From positions 3,844,001 to 3,908,000 of the forward strand of contig OY969905.1 of NCBI GenBank assembly GCA_963704455.1: a stretch of DNA of 64,000 bases. Direction: 5' to 3'. Origin of the DNA: DASTCZ01 sp963704455 (lineage in GTDB: Bacteria > Acidobacteriota > Terriglobia > Acidiferrales > UBA7541). The position numbers were made by a program, and so were the translations under genes. The notes under the pieces were generated by a model. The model was not told the DNA's origin. It worked only from the letters and a program-made list of their open reading frames with translations, and searched no databases. Shown in pieces: positions 59,388-64,000 of the stretch; positions within the stretch are counted from its first letter, which is position 1, and the number at the start of each line of letters is the position of its first letter.

Positions 59388-61339
59388 TATTTTGCCTGCG
59401 CCCGGGCAGAGCGCGCCGCACGCGCCGGCTCTGCCGCGGTGGACTGGCCTCGCGCAAGCGGCAGCTCGACGCGGAACGCAGTGCCCCGTCCAACCTCCGA
59501 TACAAAGTCTATCGAACCATTGTGAAGTTGCACAATTCGGAATGTGGTGGCGAGTCCCAACCCGCTACCGCCCTTGCGGGTGGTGTAGAAAAGCTGAAAT
59601 ATCCTCGAGCGGTGTTCGAGCGGAATTCCATTGCCAGTGTCGCTGACCATAATCACGGCATTGTCCGCGCGGCGCTCGAGAGATATGAGCAGCCGCCCGC
59701 CGCCGGGCATGGCTTCGACGGCGTTGAGCACCAGGTTGAGCATCGCCTGCCGCAAGAGTTCGCCATCGCCGCGCAGAGGAGGCACGCCTTCCGCGAGACG
59801 CATTTCGACGGTAACTTTGGAGCGATCGATTTCGGGGCGCGCCACTTCGATGACATTTGAGAGCAGCGGCGCCAGATCGACATCGTCAATGCGCATCTCG
59901 ACGGGCTTGGTGAAATCGAGGAAGCGCTTGACGACGCGGTCGAGACGGTCAATTTCGCTATCGAGCACGCGGACGGCCTGCGTTGAAGCCTCGTGATCTT
60001 TGGGCAGCGATTCCTTCAACGTTTCCAGCCACAGGCGCATCGAGTTGAGCGGATTTTTTACTTCGTGCGCGACGCCGGTGGTGATGCGCGCGAGCGCGGA
60101 GAGGCGCTCGGAAGTTTCCAGCTCGCTGCCAATGATTTCGCGCGACTCGAGGTCGCGCAGAGTTACGAGCGCGCCCCACACAGCGCCGGCGTCGCCGCTC
60201 GATTCCGGAATGGGATGGACCGTGACGCCCACCCGCAGGGAAGAGGATGCAACTCCCGGAGCGGCGGGAAGGTCGGCTTCCGCGCCGTCAATTGGTTCGA
60301 GCCGCTCTCCCGTGAACTGCAACACGCGCCGCAAAGGATGCTCCGGCGGGAAAATCTCAGCGGCAGTTCGGCCCAGAAATTGATCTGAAGGCGCACCAAG
60401 AAATTTTTCCACGGCGGGACTGACCAGCACGGCGCGGCCCTCGCTCGAAAAAAGAATCAGACCGTCTTCGAGTCCGGACATCACGTGATTCAAGTTCTCG
60501 CGCAGAGTGCTGAAGATTTCCCGCACGCCGCGGAGTTGTTCGCCGAGGCGGCTGATCTTAGATTGCACTTGCGTGAGTTCATCGCCGCGCGCTGAAGATC
60601 CTTTGCGCCGGGCGCGAGTATCAGATTTTCCCCCGGAAAGGCTGTCGAGCTGACGATTGATGGCGTCGAGCGGCGCCAGGAAGATCCCGCTGACGAAAGC
60701 CGATACCAGGGTGGAAATAAGCACCGCTGCCAGCCCATACAAACCCGCCGTTTGCAGCCCCGGAGTAATCTGGTTTCGGAGGAGGCCGGTCTCAACTGTG
60801 ACACGCACCTCTCCGTATCGCGCTTGTCCCGCCGATGAACGAAGACCAAACGGGAGTTGAACTTGATAAAACTGCGAAGGGCCGAAGATGACTCGAAGCT
60901 GAGAATAAGAACTTTGGCTTGTAAGGTCAGAAAAGGGTGTCCACGCTGTTAGAGGGCGATTCACAAGATTTGAGTCGGTTGACAAGAGCCCCATTCCTCC
61001 GCCATCGGCGATGGTGACCTCATATATGGATTTGACTTGCGCGGGTAAGTTTTCCAGCTCCGATCGAACGCCGCTGCTGCGCGTGAATTCCTCCTGCAGG
61101 TAGTTGCGGACGTCTTGAGAACTGGATGAGGCCGGTGCGCGGCCGGCGATGCTGGCATCCTCCAGAGCCTTTTGCGCTTGTCCAAGCACCTGAAGTGCAG
61201 CGCGATTGGCGTCTGCTTCGGCGGCAGTAATTGCGCCGCGAGCGAGAGTGCCGACAAAGACCACAGAAATGAGGAGCGCGACGCCGAGAACCAGCAGCGC
61301 CGTAATGAGCGTGAATTTTGTTCTGAGCCGCAGGGGCAT
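59387..61339 (-). CDS. Membrane sensor histidine kinase with PAS-like region
   Basis: 650 residues: TM1 (9-31), periplasmic sensor (about 32-196), TM2 (197-220), HAMP (about 221-275), a PAS-like region (about 290-400), HisKA with His425 in TTGVAHEVKNPLNSMRLWLE, and a HATPase (N box with MLNLVLNAVEAMPGGG; DTGNGI; GGSGLGLATTF). The ligand is unknown. ATG 61339. Downstream of the NtrC-like regulator (52-bp gap) and overlapping the lipoprotein gene at its 3' end (TAATG). Confidence 0.92.
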   Translation of the reverse strand: MPLRLRTKFTLITALLVLGVALLISVVFVGTLARGAITAAEADANRAALQVLGQAQKALEDASIAGRAPASSSSQDVRNYLQEEFTRSSGVRSELENLPAQVKSIYEVTIADGGGMGLLSTDSNLVNRPLTAWTPFSDLTSQSSYSQLRVIFGPSQFYQVQLPFGLRSSAGQARYGEVRVTVETGLLRNQITPGLQTAGLYGLAAVLISTLVSAFVSGIFLAPLDAINRQLDSLSGGKSDTRARRKGSSARGDELTQVQSKISRLGEQLRGVREIFSTLRENLNHVMSGLEDGLILFSSEGRAVLVSPAVEKFLGAPSDQFLGRTAAEIFPPEHPLRRVLQFTGERLEPIDGAEADLPAAPGVASSSLRVGVTVHPIPESSGDAGAVWGALVTLRDLESREIIGSELETSERLSALARITTGVAHEVKNPLNSMRLWLETLKESLPKDHEASTQAVRVLDSEIDRLDRVVKRFLDFTKPVEMRIDDVDLAPLLSNVIEVARPEIDRSKVTVEMRLAEGVPPLRGDGELLRQAMLNLVLNAVEAMPGGGRLLISLERRADNAVIMVSDTGNGIPLEHRSRIFQLFYTTRKGGSGLGLATTFRIVQLHNGSIDFVSEVGRGTAFRVELPLARGQSTAAEPARAARSARAQAK

Positions 61340-61391
61340 CGTCTTGCCTATGCGCGATACAGCAAGCCCGCGCGAGCCGGCGCGCGACTAA

Positions 61392-62783
61392 TTATTCGTT
61401 CTGGGCGCCTGCCGATTCATACTCCTTCAGCTTATTGTGCAACGTTTTCAAGCTGATGCCCAGAAGCTCCGCCGCGCGCGTTTTGTTGTTGGTCGCCGCG
61501 AGCGTCTGGAGGATCAATTCGCGTTCGGCGGCCTCAACCGTGGTGCCCACGGGAAAACGAAGAGAAGATAGGCCCGTCCCCGCGTTGGCGGATACGTGGC
61601 CGAAATCGGGAGGCAAATTCGCGCGGGTGATGACTTCGCGGTCGCATACGATCAGAGCGCGTTCGAGAACGTTGCGAAGTTCGCGGACATTTCCCGGCCA
61701 GGTGTAACTCTGGAAGGCGTCCATTACATCAGAATTCACGCCGCGCACTTTCTTGCCGTGTTTTGTGGTCAGGTCCGCGAGCAATTGCTCCACGAGGGCG
61801 GCGAGATCTTCTTTGTGCTCGCGAAGGGCCGGGAGATGAATGCGGAAAACGTTGAGCCGGAAAAAAAGATCCTGGCGGAGGCCACCCTTGCTTACGGCCT
61901 GCTCCGGATCGCGATTCGTGGACGCGAGGACGCGCACATTCACCGGCGTCTCCGACCTGCTTCCGAGGCGGCGGACCTTGCCGTCTTCGAGCACGCGCAG
62001 CAGTTTGGTTTGCGTGGGCGCGGGCATCTCACCGATCTCGTCAAGAAGAAGCGTGCCGCCATCGGCCAACTCAAAGCAGCCGAGTCGGCGCTCCGCCGCG
62101 CCGGTGAAAGCTCCTTTTTCGTGGCCGAAGATTTCGCTTTCCATCAGTGATTCCGGGATGGCGGAACAGTTGATGGCGACGAACGGCTTATCCGTGCGCG
62201 GAGAAAGCCGGTGAAGCGTGCGCGCGACAATTTCCTTGCCCGAGCCCGTTTCGCCGGTGATGAGCACCGAGGCCGAGGAAGGCGCGGCCTGCTCGACTAG
62301 ATGCAGCACTTCCAGCATCGCCTTTGAGCCGCCGATGAGGCTGCCCAGCCGTCCGGTGTCACGCAACTGGCGCGTGAGGGCGGAGACTTGCTTTTTGTCG
62401 CGAATCCGGCCGAGCGCGCGATCCAGCAGCGCGCGAAGCACCGGCGCGCGAAGCGGCTTTTCGATATACCAGAATGCGCCGGCCTCGATGGCGGCGACGG
62501 CGCGGTCTTCACTGCCGCGTCCGGTGATTACGATGGCTGGGATGTGCGAGAGTTCTTCTGAAAGGCGGCCCAGAAATGCGAGGCCGTCCATACCGGGCAG
62601 CTCGACGTCTGCAATCACAAGCGAAGGCTGGAATTCGGCGAAGCGCTCGAGCGCCTCTTCGGCGCTGCCCACCCCCAGGACTCCGTAGCCCCATTTGCGC
62701 AAAAGGGCTTCATAGCCCGCGCGGGCATTGGCTTCGTCTTCTACGATGAGGATTCGTTCACTGGCGCCGTTTTGTTCTGCCAT
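61392..62783 (-). CDS. NtrC-family sigma-54-dependent response regulator
   Basis: 463 residues from ATG 62783; an upstream open extension to 62882 is not supported by motif or ribosome site. Receiver with Asp59 in SLVIADVELPGMDGL, an AAA+ domain with GETGSGKE, GAFTGA, LLDEIGEMPAPTQTKLLRVLEDGKVRRLGS, then a Fis-type C-terminal helix-turn-helix (TRAAELLGISLKTLHNKLKEY). It heads the operon with the kinase and the lipoprotein. Like the other NtrC-like protein in this window, it would need RpoN, which is not in view. Confidence 0.95.
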   Translation of the reverse strand: MAEQNGASERILIVEDEANARAGYEALLRKWGYGVLGVGSAEEALERFAEFQPSLVIADVELPGMDGLAFLGRLSEELSHIPAIVITGRGSEDRAVAAIEAGAFWYIEKPLRAPVLRALLDRALGRIRDKKQVSALTRQLRDTGRLGSLIGGSKAMLEVLHLVEQAAPSSASVLITGETGSGKEIVARTLHRLSPRTDKPFVAINCSAIPESLMESEIFGHEKGAFTGAAERRLGCFELADGGTLLLDEIGEMPAPTQTKLLRVLEDGKVRRLGSRSETPVNVRVLASTNRDPEQAVSKGGLRQDLFFRLNVFRIHLPALREHKEDLAALVEQLLADLTTKHGKKVRGVNSDVMDAFQSYTWPGNVRELRNVLERALIVCDREVITRANLPPDFGHVSANAGTGLSSLRFPVGTTVEAAERELILQTLAATNNKTRAAELLGISLKTLHNKLKEYESAGAQNE

Positions 62784-63184
62784 ATGGGAGCCGCAGATTG
62801 GCTCATTCTGCAATTTAACAGCAGCGGGCGAGGAATGCCACCCACACGGCGAGGCAACGGTTGAAACGCCCGTTTCGCGCAACCAGTTCGTGCGACCGGA
62901 TCATTGAAATCCCGCCTTTCAGCCGTTTGTTTCGCCAGGCACTGTCCGCACAATCCGCAAAGGCCAGCGGGGGTTGCTCACAGGCCGGGTTGGGGAATAC
63001 AATGTCCGCCGTGGGGGGAATTGAATTCGCCTCCTATCGCAATTATGCCCAGTACCTTGGGCGAAGACCGCGAGCCCGCTTCGAGCTTTGAATATCAGTT
63101 AGTAGACTTCATCTGGCTTCGTCAATCTGGTGGGCCGAGGGTCGCGGCTGGGCGAGAGAGTGTTCCAAAATTCAGGAGGATGAA
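62784..63184. other. Divergent intergenic region with a short palindrome
   Basis: 401 bp between the minus-strand regulator and the plus-strand barrel gene. GAAACG-CC-CGTTTC (62863-62876) is a perfect inverted repeat, with weak outer GGTTG/CAACC pairing, and could be an operator or part of a hairpin. No gene is visible in the region. Confidence 0.4.
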
Positions 63185-64000
63185 ATGAGAAGTCGTGCAA
63201 GTGTGCTGGCGATTGCAGCGCTGCTGTTTGTTCCCACAGTGTTCGCGCAGCAAAATGGTTCGAGTGCGGGGGCGGCGGACAGTGCGTCGCCCAACAGCGG
63301 GTCCGCGCCCGCGGCAAGGCAGCCGAAAGATGCGAAGACGGCGAGTGCGCCGAAATCGGGCGCAGACCCTCATATCAAGCCCGGCACAGATTATCCGCAC
63401 TGGGAAGCATTTGTAGGCTATTCGTTTTTTGATTTTCGCCCGGGCTCAACGGTGCCCGGCACTGTCCATGCAAATGGCGGGAGCGCATCCATTGCGTACA
63501 ACCTGAACCACTGGTTCGGGCTGGTGGGAGATTTCGGCGGGTATCACGCTGGAACGATCAATAACACCAGTGTGGACGCAACCGGTTACACCTATATGTT
63601 CGGCCCGCGACTCTCATACCGGAACAATTCAATGGTAACGCCGTTTGCGCAGGTTTTATTCGGTGGCGCGTGGGCGAGCGCATCCTTGTCTCCGACTGCA
63701 GCGAGCGCCAACGCATTCTCGCTGGCGGCGGGTGGCGGTTTCGATTTGAAATTGACGAAGCATTTCTCCTGGCGGATGGCCCAGGTGGAATACGTCATGA
63801 CGACTTTCACCAATACGGGCGGTTCATATCCAGAGAACAACCTCCGTGTCTCCAGCGGACTGCTCATCCGGTGGGGAGCGCATCCGGAAGCGATAAATCG
63901 TCCGCCGACGGCATCGTGTTCCGCGGACAAGAACATGGTTATGGCGGGATCTGGAGAAACAGTTCCAGTTCATGTGTCCGCCAGCGATCCGGATGGCGAC
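63185..64000 (+). CDS. OmpA-like outer-membrane beta-barrel protein, truncated by the window edge
   Basis: The frame is open from ATG 63185 to the last base, 272 codons so far. AGGAGGA ends 4 nt before the ATG. A signal peptide (ending near TVFAQQ) and an Ala/Ser/Pro-rich linker are followed by barrel-like strands: WEAFVGYSFFDFRPG, GSASIAYNLNHWFGLVGDFGG, YTYMFGPRLSYR, FAQVLFGGAWASASL, FSLAAGGGFDLKLTKHFSWR, RVSSGLLIRWG. After the barrel, NRPPTASC begins a segment with ASDPDGD that resembles a PKD/Ig-like module. In related acidobacterial proteins this leads to a C-terminal OmpA peptidoglycan-binding domain, which would lie outside the window. Confidence 0.8.
   Translation, partial: MRSRASVLAIAALLFVPTVFAQQNGSSAGAADSASPNSGSAPAARQPKDAKTASAPKSGADPHIKPGTDYPHWEAFVGYSFFDFRPGSTVPGTVHANGGSASIAYNLNHWFGLVGDFGGYHAGTINNTSVDATGYTYMFGPRLSYRNNSMVTPFAQVLFGGAWASASLSPTAASANAFSLAAGGGFDLKLTKHFSWRMAQVEYVMTTFTNTGGSYPENNLRVSSGLLIRWGAHPEAINRPPTASCSADKNMVMAGSGETVPVHVSASDPDGD

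Overview
The window most probably comes from an Acidobacteriota genome (Solibacter/Koribacter-like or a relative). It carries several families that are expanded in that phylum: a TIGR03435-type protein, two acidobacterial VWFA-related proteins (TIGR03436-type), an ADOP-type FtsX/MacB permease, an Oar-like TonB-dependent receptor with an N-terminal carboxypeptidase-regulatory domain, a BNR/sortilin-like secreted protein and a tricorn-type protease. G+C is high and genes are dense on both strands. The taxonomic call is inference from gene families; no rRNA is present. The only RNA gene seen is tRNA-Leu(UAA).

Layout. 1-2.8 kb: two broken genes (a dihydrofolate-reductase-like gene with an in-frame amber codon, and a 41-codon stub of an MddA/NnrU-type methyltransferase), an exported protein of unknown function, and a type IV pilin-like gene with a good sigma-54-type promoter upstream and a strong terminator. 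3-6.5 kb: tRNA-Leu, a B12-binding radical SAM protein, a small exported protein and a TPR protein. 6.9-13 kb: a polysaccharide export block (Wzm-like permease, Wzt-like ATPase, flippase, and a membrane protein fused to a spermidine-synthase-like domain), then a 0.7-kb non-coding region with a family of about 27-bp repeats. 13.6-24.8 kb: a two-repeat exported protein, P5C dehydrogenase, BNR protein, TIGR03435 protein, M13 peptidase and acetyl-CoA synthetase. 25-27.1 kb: a compact, lower-G+C methyltransferase plus nuclease pair that looks like an acquired restriction-modification system. 27.3-30 kb: molybdenum cofactor genes moaA, fdhD and mobA. 30-39.4 kb: M50/CBS membrane protease, SPFH protein with a small membrane partner, ADOP permease between two copies of a 37-bp hairpin, and tricorn-type protease.

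39.6-45.8 kb: a tightly overlapped operon of an exported unknown protein, a solute-binding protein without any permease, an NtrY-like kinase and an NtrC-like sigma-54 activator, which is a candidate ligand-sensing system. 45.8-54.3 kb: TonB-dependent receptor and two tandem VWFA paralogues on the minus strand, the first pair joined by a TAATG stop/start overlap. 54.5-57.5 kb: polysaccharide deacetylase, zinc-ribbon protein, small unknown genes and a Pro/Ala/Gln-rich exported protein. 57.6-62.8 kb: thiO, and a second two-component operon (NtrC-like regulator, kinase, lipoprotein), again with a TAATG junction. An outer-membrane beta-barrel gene runs off the right edge.

Taken together the window is mostly envelope, export and signalling functions, with two sigma-54-activator circuits, a sigma-54-like pilin promoter and a probable acquired defence cassette. 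The least explained and most interesting items are the permease-less SBP/kinase/regulator operon, the receptor/VWFA operon, the methyltransferase/nuclease cassette and the two families of small inverted repeats.
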